Source of the DNA: Breviolum minutum Mf 1.05b.01
Taxonomy: Eukaryota > Sar > Dinophyceae > Suessiales > Symbiodiniaceae
Direction: 5' to 3'
DNA: 64,000 bases
Assembly: GCA_000507305.1 (NCBI GenBank)
Contig: DF239116.1
Coordinates: 195,438 to 259,437 of the forward strand
A program made the position numbers and the translations under genes. Below are positions 35,992 to 47,514 of the stretch, piece after piece. The first letter of the stretch is position 1; each line of letters starts with the position of its first letter. Below the pieces are notes generated by a model. It searched no databases, was not told the DNA's origin, and saw only the letters and a list, made by a program, of their open reading frames with translations.

Positions 35992-37169
35992 TCTTGTTGA
36001 ATTGAATCTTGTTAAACGCTTGACATTTTGGCGAGGCTCAAAATTGGACAACCGAAAAAAGGGACTTCAAATGTATGAGTCGCTCCACAAGCCAGTTGCT
36101 CCAAGTGACTGCAGGTATTTTTGCAACTCAACTGCCTCTTCCAAAGCCTTCCAAACTCCACTGTCCGCAGTCGTGCTTTCATTGGGAAACTTCAACAAAA
36201 CTTGAAAAGTGCTTTCAAGGATGGTCAAGGATGGGATGTTTTTTTGAAATACAGTATCAAGCGAAGGTGGATTTGGTTCCAAAGGGTGAAGGTAGCTATT
36301 AACCTGTATGTTCATCCTCACTAATTTTTGCATACTTCGTTCCATGGCTCCTTTGTCCATTTGAAAGTTTAAGTTGCTTATGATCAGGACCAGAACGCTC
36401 CAAAGACAGGCCTATCACAGTGTCCTTCTTTCAGACATAGACTCCGCAATATTAACAGAGCAGTTGCTAGCTGCAATATAGAGAAACAAAGAATCCAACA
36501 ACCATGTTGCCATGTGGTGAAGAAGATCTTCCAACAGCTCCACATTGGTTCCCATGTTGATGGTAGATACAACGCTACACCAGCTCCGCATCTCTCCCTT
36601 CCCTCGAGAAAGCCAACCTTTTGAACAAATGATGCATCACAACGAATTTCTACAACTGCCGATCTATGATTCTTCAATGGATACATCATGATGCATCTGC
36701 CTGCCAATACATTCCAGCCATGTTTAATCAGTTCAACATTTCACCAATCAGGGACAACGACGAACTCTAACAAAAGACTGCCCCTATGATGTTTTACCAC
36801 TTCAATTTGACTTATCGCATTCATCTATGGCTTAAGATTAATGACCCGAAAATTGAAGATTGGAATACTCAACAAAACCAGGTCTGCAATCCCTCTATAT
36901 GATCTATGATCTTTTTGCACTCTGTAAGACCGTGAACCAACTGTCACATCATTCTAGGAACAGCCTCTCATATCCATCCCTAAAAAATAATCGACTGCGC
37001 AAGTGTGATGGAGACTCCACGAGAGACATGAATGGCCTCGATGGAGTTGTAGTTCCGGCCCAACTCGCTGTGGCTGAAGGTGCGATGCACCATGCTATGA
37101 CAAGTCCTTCGTCGGGCTGCGCCCGCTCCTTTGTGTAAACTACTAACTATTATTCCTTTTCATCACAAA

Positions 37170-37342
37170 AAAGGGAATCAAAGGGAAAACTTTGTTATTG
37201 TTGGGAGGGTACCATAGCAGATCTTCCCAAAATATTACCCCATATTGCCCTACAAAACCACTGTATAACCAATATATGTGGTATATGTTGGTATATCTCG
37301 GATACTCTCCCAAGGGTACCCAACTCTTCCCTTTGAGGGAAA
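37170..37342. repeat. Imperfect inverted repeat
   Basis: gggaatcaaagggaaaac and ttgggagggtacc at the left; ctctcccaagggtacccaac and ttccctttgagggaa at the right. Confidence 0.55.
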
Positions 37343-38133
37343 TCCAAATGAGTTTTAGACCTGTGTAGCTAGGTTCTTTCTTCATCTGGGCATATCTAAT
37401 GATGGTATTTCACCAACCTCCAAGTCCTTTGAAGTAAAGTAGATTCCATTATACGTTCAACTACTTGTTGGGGTAACATCACCAAATCTGAGAGAAGGAA
37501 TGGAATAGAAAAATCCAACATGGAAAGGATCGATGGATGTCCCGTAGGGAAAAGGTGGGGGGGATATCTATTGCTATCTTAGTTTAGTCCCACCGAATCC
37601 CACGTTTCTGATATACATGTTTGCCAAAGGTGGTATCTTCGCCTCTATCTCCAACATCAAAATGCCTAGGTTGAATACACGATTCTTGAAAAGAATATGA
37701 TTATGATCATTTCAGGGATCTTTATCCCAGGTAAATCCTTGATATTGCTTTGTGTATTCAAATTTAATCTATGTTCTGGTCCCTAAAATATGTATCTACA
37801 TGAGATGTGTATGTCATGCGGCATTGCGTATATCACACCTTTCTGTCAAAAACCAAACTAAATGCTTTACTGGTGCGAGGCCACAATTAACAAGAAACGC
37901 AGTTTTCGGCCATATTAGATCAGATTATCTTCCAGTTTATGGTGTCTCAACGTTCAGGATTTCCCTGTTAAAAAAACTGCAAATGAAGATGTTGTAAGGT
38001 GTATACGATTGGGAAAACATGCTGTGCAAAAAACTGCCTAGCAACAAGGTCAGTATGAGCAGCTCACTTCGCTCCACTGATAGTGAACAATCATTTACTG
38101 CAGATGATATATCATGGTTACCGCATTTGCAGC

Positions 38134-38135
<2 letters not shown>

Positions 38136-38168
<33 letters not shown>
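38136..38168. repeat. ATC trinucleotide repeat
   Basis: About 11 perfect atc units. Confidence 0.95.
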
Positions 38169-39681
38169 CAGTCATCACGCTTGTCAGCGTTGGTTTCACT
38201 TCATTCTCTTTTACAACCAGAACTCCACACCAAAATCTCCTGCAAAGGAGCGCCGTGGGTGGCCTGAGTGGACCAACAGCAAGGGTTTTGCCACCAGATG
38301 AGCTTGGGATGATTCTGGGATCACCGTGGATACGCATGAGTCTTTCACAAAAAGATTATATAACCAATTGAAAAATCACTCACTTGAGCCAGCAACAAGA
38401 CGTTGATATTGGCTTCTGAAACTACAAGATTCTAGCGTGGGGCCCGAAACAATTCTGATTTTCAATCAAGGAAGGAAGGATCTAGCAATGAACAGAAAAA
38501 TAGAGGAGTCCAACTTCCTATGAGAAAACACTGCATGTAAACAACAAAAGAAAGTGTTCGTCCATGTCCGCAATGCCGCACCTACATCACTTTCTCTTTT
38601 CAACAACTGCTACGGCAGTTGTATCATGTCAATGCGGGAGGGATTCTTACAATACACGCGTTTTTCCAGTGTTTTTCAAACCCTTGTAGCTTCCTATAAC
38701 ATAGCCATGAATTCCTCATTCTCAACTCTGATAGCCCACAGTTTTGAGTCGAAAAGGGTTTCCGCACTCATCCTTTCCAGACACCTGCCGTTTCTTTTTC
38801 ATTCGCCTGTCACATGACGGATGGAATGAGGTGGAATGGGATGTGGCTGTGGGTGTGTCCTTTCAAGTGCATCAAATCAACAATTCAAAAAGTTACAAGT
38901 AGCATCTTTTTGGCAGAGTGATGCTAGACGCTTTATCATTTGGTTGCACGTTCGAGCCACCAACAAAACGTGCTCGGACCTCATGAAATACTCGTTGTTG
39001 GATAGGGATTCGTATTGGGGGGCGATGTCATAATCCCCATGATACAGGGTATATAGTATAGTCCCGGAGATAAGTCAACCAATCAAGTTGGTACTATGCT
39101 ATCAAACACTCCCAGTTATATACATTGTTTACTCACTTTGTTCTTCACCTTTTGCTGGTGGCAGTACAAGCTTTGATCACGAAATTAACCACAAAATAGG
39201 CACCACTTGAAGATGACCAGCCAGTCTAGTGCAATCCTGCATCACTGGAGTGTACCAAAAATTGAGGTTCTAAGCCTGTAGTAAGATCTTATATATAAAA
39301 ACAAGTTATTTTGGATAGAGGGATTACCGACTCCATCATACTTTTTTTTAAAAAGCAAAACGAACAATAATGACCTAAAAAAAAGTTGGTTACAGCAGTA
39401 AGGGATTCTGGCCTTTTGAGGTCATTTTGGGATGGTTCCGTGGGAACCTTCCCATGGATTCCTAACCAAAGGCCCTCTTCGCACACAAAATCCATGCCTC
39501 CAATGAACTTTAGGCACCAAGTGATGCACCGTGAGATCTTGATCCAAACCTCCGAAACTAAGGCTTTGACACAAAAACAAAGGCAAGAAACAACGACAAC
39601 ATGTCTAAGGCGGGAAAGCCTGAAGTCGTCCGGGTGAGTTTTTGTGATACCAGTAGGGCTTAGCAAGTGATTTACAACTTC

Positions 39682-39728
39682 CTTCTGGTTCCGTTTAACA
39701 AATTGGTCTATGATTCTTGGGAGTGATT
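39682..39728 (-). CDS. Exon-like segment SLPRIIDQFVKRNQK
   Basis: 47 bases between cttccag|aa and cagaag|gaagtt (GA donor) inside a 151-codon minus frame. Helical, protein-like, not identified. Confidence 0.25.
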
Positions 39729-40360
39729 CTGGAAGTTTCTTCATCGTCTTAAGATGAAGTCAGCTGAAATCATAACCAACCTGGGTGAGCAAGTAATAAG
39801 TAAATAAAGAAGAAGCTTTTATTGAACAATACCCACACCAACGCAAATCAATGATTGGTTGGGACAGGGGCTCCAAAATAGCATCTGGAAATAGCCATTT
39901 TCATTACTGCTTAGCTTTTTGCCATTTCATCCTATTGGCTATAGGTGTGCACACACCACTGGGATTTTTCCTATACATTTTACATAAATAAATCATTTGC
40001 CACTCACCTTGCTGGGTGTCTCTGGTCATTGCTCATAGTCGTCTATGAATCAACTCGTTAATGTAGCTGATGGTGGAACGATGGTGGGAACTTTCGCCAG
40101 TGTTAGAACGTCTCAAGACCCAAAAGGTTGGTGTGCGTCCATCAGATGTCCATCAGTTCAACTGGTTGGTTCAACTGGTTGGGGAGTTTTTGATGGTTCC
40201 CAAACGGCAAATCCCCGATTTTTCAACCTTGAACGGCTGGAACCTGAAGCCAAATTTGTTGATTCCAAGTTCGGAAAGCATGCTAAACGGCCTGGGGTCT
40301 ATGTTAAACCTTGGGAGAGTAGATAGCTCGCACCTGGCCAGGTTGCACCCTTCCAAAAAC

Positions 40361-40743
40361 TCATCTTGCATCCCCAGTGGTTTCAGGTATGTCATAGTTT
40401 CCGGGGGTGTAATCCGTCCATGTTTTTTCAAACCAACTCTGGCTGTGAGCTTTGGTCACCGCACCACACAACTCGCAAATGCCATCAACACTCTCATTGG
40501 CATTCAGGTATCTTCCGGTGGTCCTGGTCATTGAAGCACTTGATTCATAACGAAAACATGTGAAAAAAGATGGGATTCCAGGCTTTTGGAGACAAAAATT
40601 CCCAAATCAAAGATTGCATCTGAATTAACAGCTGCAAAATATGATAGAGAAAGGGATCATTTTCCAAGTGCCGGCGAGGGCGACGCCCCGGGCAAGGCTG
40701 TTTTGTTCGTTGTCCCAACATGTTGTTTCAGATACCACCGCAT
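40361..40743 (-). CDS. Unidentified gene fragment with CELC motif, two exons
   Basis: Exon 40659-40743 (85 bases) reads AVVSETTCWDNEQNSLARGV then ALAGTWK and ends aaaat|gatccc (GA donor). It joins in phase 2 (at+g, Met) to 40361-40523, which reads TTGRYLNANESVDGICELCG then AVTKAHSQSWFEKTWTDY and ends GDAR with a TGA stop. Composition is protein-like and GC-richer than the flanks. I do not recognise the family; the CxxC could bind metal. Other frames, including one on the plus strand, are also open here. Confidence 0.4.
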
Positions 40744-41299
40744 CTGCTGGCCAAGTCAATCAAAGGTATCATCTTCCAGCACTGCCACCTTCTAGCTGGT
40801 GGTTTGAACCTAGTTTTTTGTCAAATTGGATCAACTCCAAATGTTTGGGTCAAAAAGTGCTGAAAATACTGTATAACATAATATAACAGTATGATTAACA
40901 TGTTTGACCTGGGACCTAGTCTGCAATCCCGGTCATCATTTTAAGATACAACCGAAGCCGCGCAATGACTCATCGGGGATGGTACCTGTCGCCTTGTCCA
41001 AGGCAACCTTGGAATTTGGAGCCTTTCCAACCACTTAAGACACGAAAACTACCTTTCTAAATCATCGCTGCTAGTATTCATACCCCAAAATTAGATTTAC
41101 ATATCGAACCTAACAAATCATCTTGAAGATGTAGACATCTATGTAGTGGATGATGGCACAAAATTGTAGTACCAAAGGTAATACTACATTCTTTTGTCGA
41201 ATCATATTTACCATTCCAAACATCCACCTTGATCCATTTTGATAGTCCTGAACTTCAAGCCATACCCGAGTTGATATTCTGTAAGATTCTACCAGCGAA

Positions 41300-41440
41300 A
41301 GATTGCACCCGGTCATTGCGCCTGGCCATTCGTTGGGTTGCCTTCAAGCGAAGGCTGCCCGCAATGGCAATACCGGCGATGCCTCTCGTGTCATGAGGTG
41401 GGCTGTTCCAAGCTGCGACCGATATCCAAAGATCATGATA
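41300..41440 (-). CDS. Exon-like GC-rich segment GIAGIAIAGSLRLK
   Basis: The minus frame reads GIAGIAIAGSLRLKATQRMA then RRNDRVQSFAG, with AG|GC candidate donors after LRLK and after MA(R). The GC-rich patch stands out from AT-rich flanks. It may belong to the unidentified gene at 40.4-40.7 kb. Confidence 0.25.
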
Positions 41441-44400
41441 TACCCGTTCCATCTGGAAGATTCCTCAATTTCAGACATCCCAAATCGGTGTCTCAAGTTC
41501 AGGAAGTCTCAAAATCCAGCAAATGTTTCCAACTAACAATTATGTTGAAGATTTTCTCGAGAATATTCTGAAAGCATCACCTGTGATGGTTGCCCACTTA
41601 GAGTGTTGCCGAGAATTGACGGTAAACTAAGGGTGAACAAAATTGGAGGCACCCTGACCAAGAGGCCAAACGGAGAGGCCACGGCATCTAGCACAGCCAT
41701 CCGGCCGAGTCTTTTCTTAACGTTAATCTTACAGGAGCAAAAAAGCCAATTTAGGAACATACCGTATGTACATCTTAGGGTACGGTTCAGGGACTAAATC
41801 GACAGATTAACAGTCAAAAAACACGAATCACTAGGCTCGTGTTTTTTTTTGCGCCAAACTTCAATGATGAAAAGTCTCAAAGAGTTCGGTAACGCTTAAC
41901 TGCCTGAAATATCAGAACTTTGAGGTACTGGAAACGTTTGAAATCATGAATTTATACGGATCAACATTTAAATTCCAATGCTTTTCAAACATGTGAAAAA
42001 CACCTCCCAATTTTTGATCCAGGTTCAGAATCATTCATGTTTGATGCATTGGTTGTTTTGGCGCAGCTTTTGAATCCCCTGGCCTGCGCGAAAAGTTGGA
42101 GCCCTAAACGCCAAGATTGGCCTGTAAGAAGGGTGGAAGAAATCTTTTCCCAGTCTGGGGAAGTATGGAAGGATGTTTTTGACATTCATTCTTTTAAAGA
42201 TTTCAGTGACCCCCAAAATTTGATGAAATTCTGAATCTTGCAAACTTTTGTGGGGTTTCCTTACAAGTTCAAAAGTTGGGTCTTGTAGATCACACAGCTT
42301 GTCCTTCTACGTTGCATATGGTACATAGACATGTTGCAACTGGGTTGTCCTTGCATAGACCTTTGATCTTAGCAAAGAATCGCGAATCACTCTCTTAAAA
42401 CAGGACATTTTTGGTTACACTCATTTCAATTCTACTTGCCCAGTGCTCCAACCCCCTGGCACAAGTACCTCCAAACTTTCGCAGCCCCACGGCTGGGTGC
42501 CCGAAGCACGTGTACTGGGTCCACCCTCCATGTGTGGCAGCTCAGCATTGAAAGACAGGTGTCCAGCAAAGATGCAGGCGACCCTCGTGAGGTTTATAGG
42601 TATCCCGGTGGTATTTTCCATATCAGTTACAAAATGATGGCCTTTCCGTGGGCAAGTGGAATCACTGGAATGGAAAAAAACATGTCCCAACTGATATCTT
42701 CAAATTTTGGAAAAAGGACAGCAACATTAGAGCTATGAATTAGAAGAGAATCTGAGGGACCTTTGATGAACGACTTCTCAGCGTGTGTTCATTCCGCTTC
42801 ACACATAAATGCCCCAAACTGACTGCATTGTTCCCAGCACATTCCTTTGCAACGCAAAATCATGTCAGTTTCTGTTGTCTTTTGAAGTTTCAGCAGCTGA
42901 GCAAATTTGTGAACGTTGGAGACTAGGAACGAAACATGTATTCAAAAAACTATGATTGTTGGATCTGTCTGATATTTGGGAGAGTTCTCATGGGATTTTT
43001 GAGAGGCACCTCATGGTACCTCACTACGAAATAAAACTGACGGACACGACGGGAGGGTGTGGGAAACAAACAGCTGGAAGGCTGGATCCTTTTGGGATGG
43101 CTACCTTTCAGGTGCCAGTCGCCATGTATCTTGGGTGGTTTACCCCTGAAAACGAAGGGTTAGAAATTGAAATTGATGGTCTCCAAGAGCCGTCTCTTGG
43201 CAGGATGGGGGAGGTTCTTTCTCTCCCCATTTGCAAGTTAGAAGGGAAATGCATCATTCCCAATATCATTGCTTAGGCAATGTTTGCCAGAAGTTTCCAA
43301 ATCGATGATACTTTTTGGAATGACGGCATCAACAGAAAACACATCGCAAAAACTGAGATTGGTTTGTAAGGAATCCTGCAAAAACCTCTTTGTGCTCTCC
43401 AACAAAATGGGTAGAATAATGGCGTATATACAGGAAATAGCCAAGGTGGATTTCGTATCTATTTTTCATACCTCACAGCTCTCTGTCTCCAACATTTAGG
43501 CAACACATCTGGAATGTGTCTCCAACTTTCATTGTGCCCCTGAAGCAATGGTTCATCACATTGAAATGCACTATTCATTGATGGGGATTGGTTCCGTTTC
43601 CCATGATGTTTATCATATTTTCTTTCGCCTCTCGGTCTGCGCCAGCATTGTCAGTGACCCTATTTAGGGTGATGCTGGATGGTGAAACAAGAGGGTGGCT
43701 GTGGGACACCTGACAACCAGCCTGCATTTGCTAGCACTTTTCAGCATCTTTCCAGCAGCCAAAAAAGTCTGCCATTTGAAAATGCACAAAAAAATGGTAG
43801 GTCGATGAACTCGAATAGGTGAACTAGAACTCACGAATCAACCTGGAAAACCTGATCTTTTTTCATAATTTTGCTTCAAAAACTCTCGAGAAGGCCTTGG
43901 TATCCAATTTGTAGAAGGTATTTATATAAAGGTCAAATTTGCAAAGCTCCAGGAGGGAAGAATGATACAACAATCCCATCTGGAGATTTTTCCATCATCT
44001 GTTTATTGTAGATATCAAGTGTTGGGAGTATATTCCATTAGTTATGAACAATCTACACAGTCTGAACCCCACCCAAAACACTTATTCAAAACCAGCTGTT
44101 CCTAGCGTCCTATCGTCTTTTCCTTTCTGAGGGCATCTTTCATTGAACCTTTTGGGGCTTGAACAACTTCTAAGACCGATCGAAATCACAAGATCTGGTT
44201 GAGTTTGTTGTCAACTTGGCAAATCTAATACCTAGATCATCCTAGGAGGCTACAACTCCAAAAATACAAAGTAGTGTCTAATTTCAGGGAACTGTTCAAA
44301 GGTCTCCCAATAAGAAAATGCAAAACATCTAATTGAGAAACCATAAGCTAGAACTCAATCTTGGCAACTGGGGGATCCTTTACCAAGAACACAATTTCTT

Positions 44401-45068
44401 TGCTTTTTTTTGGGGATGCTTAGCAGCTTTGCTTGCCAGATCATCTTAGTCTCTATTCATTTCGTGGCTGAGCCACCTATTTGGGCATTTGAAATAGATC
44501 ATTCATATATCCATTTATCAAGTAGAGGTTTTCAAACTTTTCAAGTCAAGGTTTTCAAATCACACAAGTCGAACTTTAGAAACATCTATCTGAACATTTC
44601 AGAAAGCACCATTTAGTTGTTGAGTTGGAATTTAGGTCATGAATTCAATTATCTAAAAATACTCCGCGGATCCTATGAGTCTACAACGCTGACATTGGTT
44701 CTTGTTTTAAGGCTGGACAAGTGAGTCGATCGGTATCCTTAGCCTCGCCCTGGAAGCCCAAAATGAAGCCCAGGATCTTCATGTCTTTTCCAATGCATGT
44801 GCTGGCTTTGTTTGCAATTTATCCATTGTGATCTCAGTGTTCTCTTGAGGTGATTACTGTCATATTTCACCCAAGGTGACTTGAGAATGACATTTGGCTC
44901 TGGGGTTTTCAGTCATGGACAAACTGGAAGTTGAGTAGGCTTTTCAACCTATCCCATGGTAAATGAATTTGGAAACGGAAATAGAATTACCAAGGGCAAT
45001 TGCCTGGACTCAAGCGTATGATGTATGGAGGAAGACCATGAAAAAGCAACGCTGCTTTCAAAATTAGG

Positions 45069-45174
45069 TACAGTTGATGGAAGAAATCTTACACCACCTG
45101 GGATGTACAAAACCCTCTAAATAACGGAATATCTACCATATCAACTGGTGCAGGATTTTTTTTCCATCAACAGT
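45069..45174. repeat. Inverted-repeat element family A
   Basis: Starts acagttgatggaagaaatct, contains acctgggatgtacaaaaccc and accatatcaactggtgcagg, ends ttttccatcaacagt. Confidence 0.9.
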
Positions 45175-45610
45175 TTTACCGGGAGATGCTTTCATGTTTG
45201 TTTAAAAAGACATGTTCTGTATGTCTCATTGTCAATGGTTGTCCACCAAGATTGGAAAAAATGGATGGCACAACTCCCAGGTATTGATTCATACATACCG
45301 TGCCCAAAAAAGAACTTTCACAGGCTGTGCATGGCTGTGCTATGTATTTATTTTGACTCCAGTGGTGCATATATAACATGTGTATGTATAGTATAGATAC
45401 TATAGGAATTCATAATTCTACATGTATATTTATATGTAACATGTGAAAACTTCTTCACATCCTTCAAACCTGAATAAATCACAGTGCTGTGAATGTCCAT
45501 GGAAAAGACTTGAATCTCGTCGAAGCTCACGAGTTAACACTGAAGAAGCCTCGAAGTTGCAGGACCGGTTTGACAGGGTGGTTGAGCCTATCACATGAAT
45601 CCCGCATATG

Positions 45611-45746
45611 TAATTCTAAGGGGAATTAGAAAAGTAGTAACCGATAATTCCAAGGGGACAATTATACTAACTCCCCTTAATTTACTTGTATAATTATGCT
45701 AGGCATATTCTATGTAATCTTACTATTTCTAAGGGGAATTATCACA
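45611..45746. repeat. taattctaaggggaatta repeats
   Basis: The motif (t)tctaaggggaatta occurs at about 45614 and 45727, with related caaggggacaattatac and ctccccttaattta between, giving several short inverted and direct repeats. Confidence 0.6.
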
Positions 45747-46148
45747 AAAAGGGGATATGTCTAGAGTAGTTGGGTCCATCTCGTCATAGCACCCTCCAAG
45801 TCTGGAGCACATGAACTAAAATCCACCTGTTACAAAAGTCATGACTCAATCAACTTGAAAGCTACTGGAATCGACAGTTGAACAACTATATTTGTACTCA
45901 ACATGGCATCTTTCTATATGACAATACTATATGATATATGTACATTATATATACACACAAATGTTTGTAATATATAAATATATGTACAAGTATATCTAGG
46001 ACTCATCCCAAAGCTTTATGCATTGCCACCTCACCCGTAACCCTTCCGTGGAAAAAAAGGCCTGTGGCAGCTTGAGAAATGCTATTTCTCTTGGTACGTC
46101 CCTTGGCTGCAGAGGTCTGTGAGATACCAACCCAAACGCTGCACATTT

Positions 46149-46166
46149 TCTTGGGGGGGGGGGGGA
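46149..46166. repeat. Poly-G tract
   Basis: About 13 consecutive G after ttctt. Confidence 0.9.
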
Positions 46167-46726
46167 ACATCAATCAAAACTACCAGCAAGATTTGGGGTA
46201 TTTTGGGTATTTTTGGGTAACCCTCCCTTGATATTAAGTCTGATTTGTCATTATTGACAAAGGGTCAGAATATTGCTAGGGATGCTCCGATAACAGCAGT
46301 GATGATGACTTTCCCTGTAAGCTTGGTTCGCAAATCACAGAAACATAGTTCCAATTCCAACAAAACAGTACAAAACATAGGACATATGGGTGTTCAAATC
46401 AAACTTGTGAGCCCTAAAATCTATTATTTTTGCTACGAACATGGGATACTCTGTACGGATTTGGAGTGTCCCCAATCTTGAGATTCGCATACATCAAGCA
46501 TTTCGAACAAGTATTCTGGGAAGTTCCAGTTCCGATGAGCTTCTGGACACAAGGATACAACTGCCGGGCGGTTTGTAACTTCTTCGTATATACACATGTT
46601 CTGAGATAAATTCATGCAAAACCCCCCACAGACTCACTGTTTTCCTCTGCAAAATTTCCCTTGCTTTACCACCCTGAAATGTATGTTAATTCCTTTGAGG
46701 TCAACATTTTCCACCATCTTCAAACA

Positions 46727-46822
46727 GCTTTCACATCCTCATCCCGCCGCAACGCATCCATCCTTTCTTGCGGCCGGTGATCCCCAGGCGAGGTGAGGTC
46801 GATGTCCGGTCGTATCTTACCC
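46727..46822 (-). CDS. Exon-like segment RPDIDLTSPGDHRPQERM with stop
   Basis: GC-rich open frame on the minus strand after gggtaag. It ends RRDEDVKAV and a stop near 46727. It could be the last exon of the zinc-knuckle gene if the previous exon ends in phase 0 (GA donor after EGRG), but the phase-1 donor proposed there does not fit. Not recognised. Confidence 0.3.
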
Positions 46823-47222
46823 CAACCTTGGATCCACAAACCCAGGATGCCAGTGGAAAATGAAGGTTTATAGATCTATAGAGTTGTTAATAGGGATTTG
46901 ATAAGAGGATCAACTAATTTCTACACCTGATATTTCGATATTTCGCCAGCATCCATGGACAAAACAGGTCCATTTTCAGAAATAGACTCTGCAGGATGAT
47001 GTAAGTTACCAGCAACAAAAACTTGTGTTCTTCATGTAAAGAAACACCTGGTGAAACCATAATAGTTCACGATAGTTCACGCCTAAGCTAACAGGTCTGT
47101 CTCTTTTTCTCTCTCTCCCGCCTGATCAAACTATTTCAGAAACATGACGGTCCCGACCAACAAAAAAGGGTGATATTCATATTCTCCCACGTATCTAGAT
47201 GTAAAGGAAAATATCTACATAT

Positions 47223-47332
47223 ATGGGTGTTTCCAAAAATAGGGGTACCCCAAAATGGATGGTTTATAATGGAAAACCCTATTAAAATGGATGATTTGGG
47301 GGGAAAACCCACCATTTTAGGAAACACCCACA
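47223..47332. repeat. Inverted-repeat element family C
   Basis: Left end atgggtgtttccaaaaatag, then gggtaccccaaaatggatgg and tttataatggaaaacccta. Right end ttttaggaaacacccaca. Confidence 0.85.
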
Positions 47333-47433
47333 TCTTTTTGCATTACTAAATGACATCGCCCCAAAAAACACCCAACAGCAAAACCAGCCACCAACCCAAC
47401 CGGGTTCACCCCTCCCCTCCGTGGCTTCCGGAC

Positions 47434-47514
47434 CATCGCAATTGGGACAACGTCCCGTGCCTCGCTTCAACTCGGCCATGACGTTCTGTTTGAAGCCGTA
47501 GCAATTGTCGCAGC
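47434..47514 (-). CDS. Zinc-knuckle exon CDNCYG and CPNCDG
   Basis: 81 bases coding CDNCYGFKQNVMAELKRG then TGRCPNCD plus a Gly first base. Locally GC-rich. Acceptor gcgcag|gc, donor cgatg|gtccgg. Reading through to PEATEGRG with a later donor is an alternative. Confidence 0.75.

Larger units (their letters stand above)
33781..39681. other. Upstream of Rab: mostly repeats, no secure gene
   Basis: Microsatellites at 34.55, 35.2 and 38.14 kb and palindromes at 35.9 and 37.2 kb. GC-richer patches at 37.02-37.13 and 38.19-38.34 kb are open in several frames on both strands and may hide exons. Confidence 0.4.
41800..46726. other. No secure gene
   Basis: Repeats at 45.07-45.17 and 45.61-45.75 kb. 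A plus-strand frame at 42956-43276 is open, but no family motif or splice chain supports it. Confidence 0.4.

Noticed and set aside
38083-38371. Plus-strand frames with poly-His, poly-Ile or poly-Ser
   Set aside because: Produced by the ATC trinucleotide repeat. The downstream bases may hold an exon, but there is no support for a specific frame.
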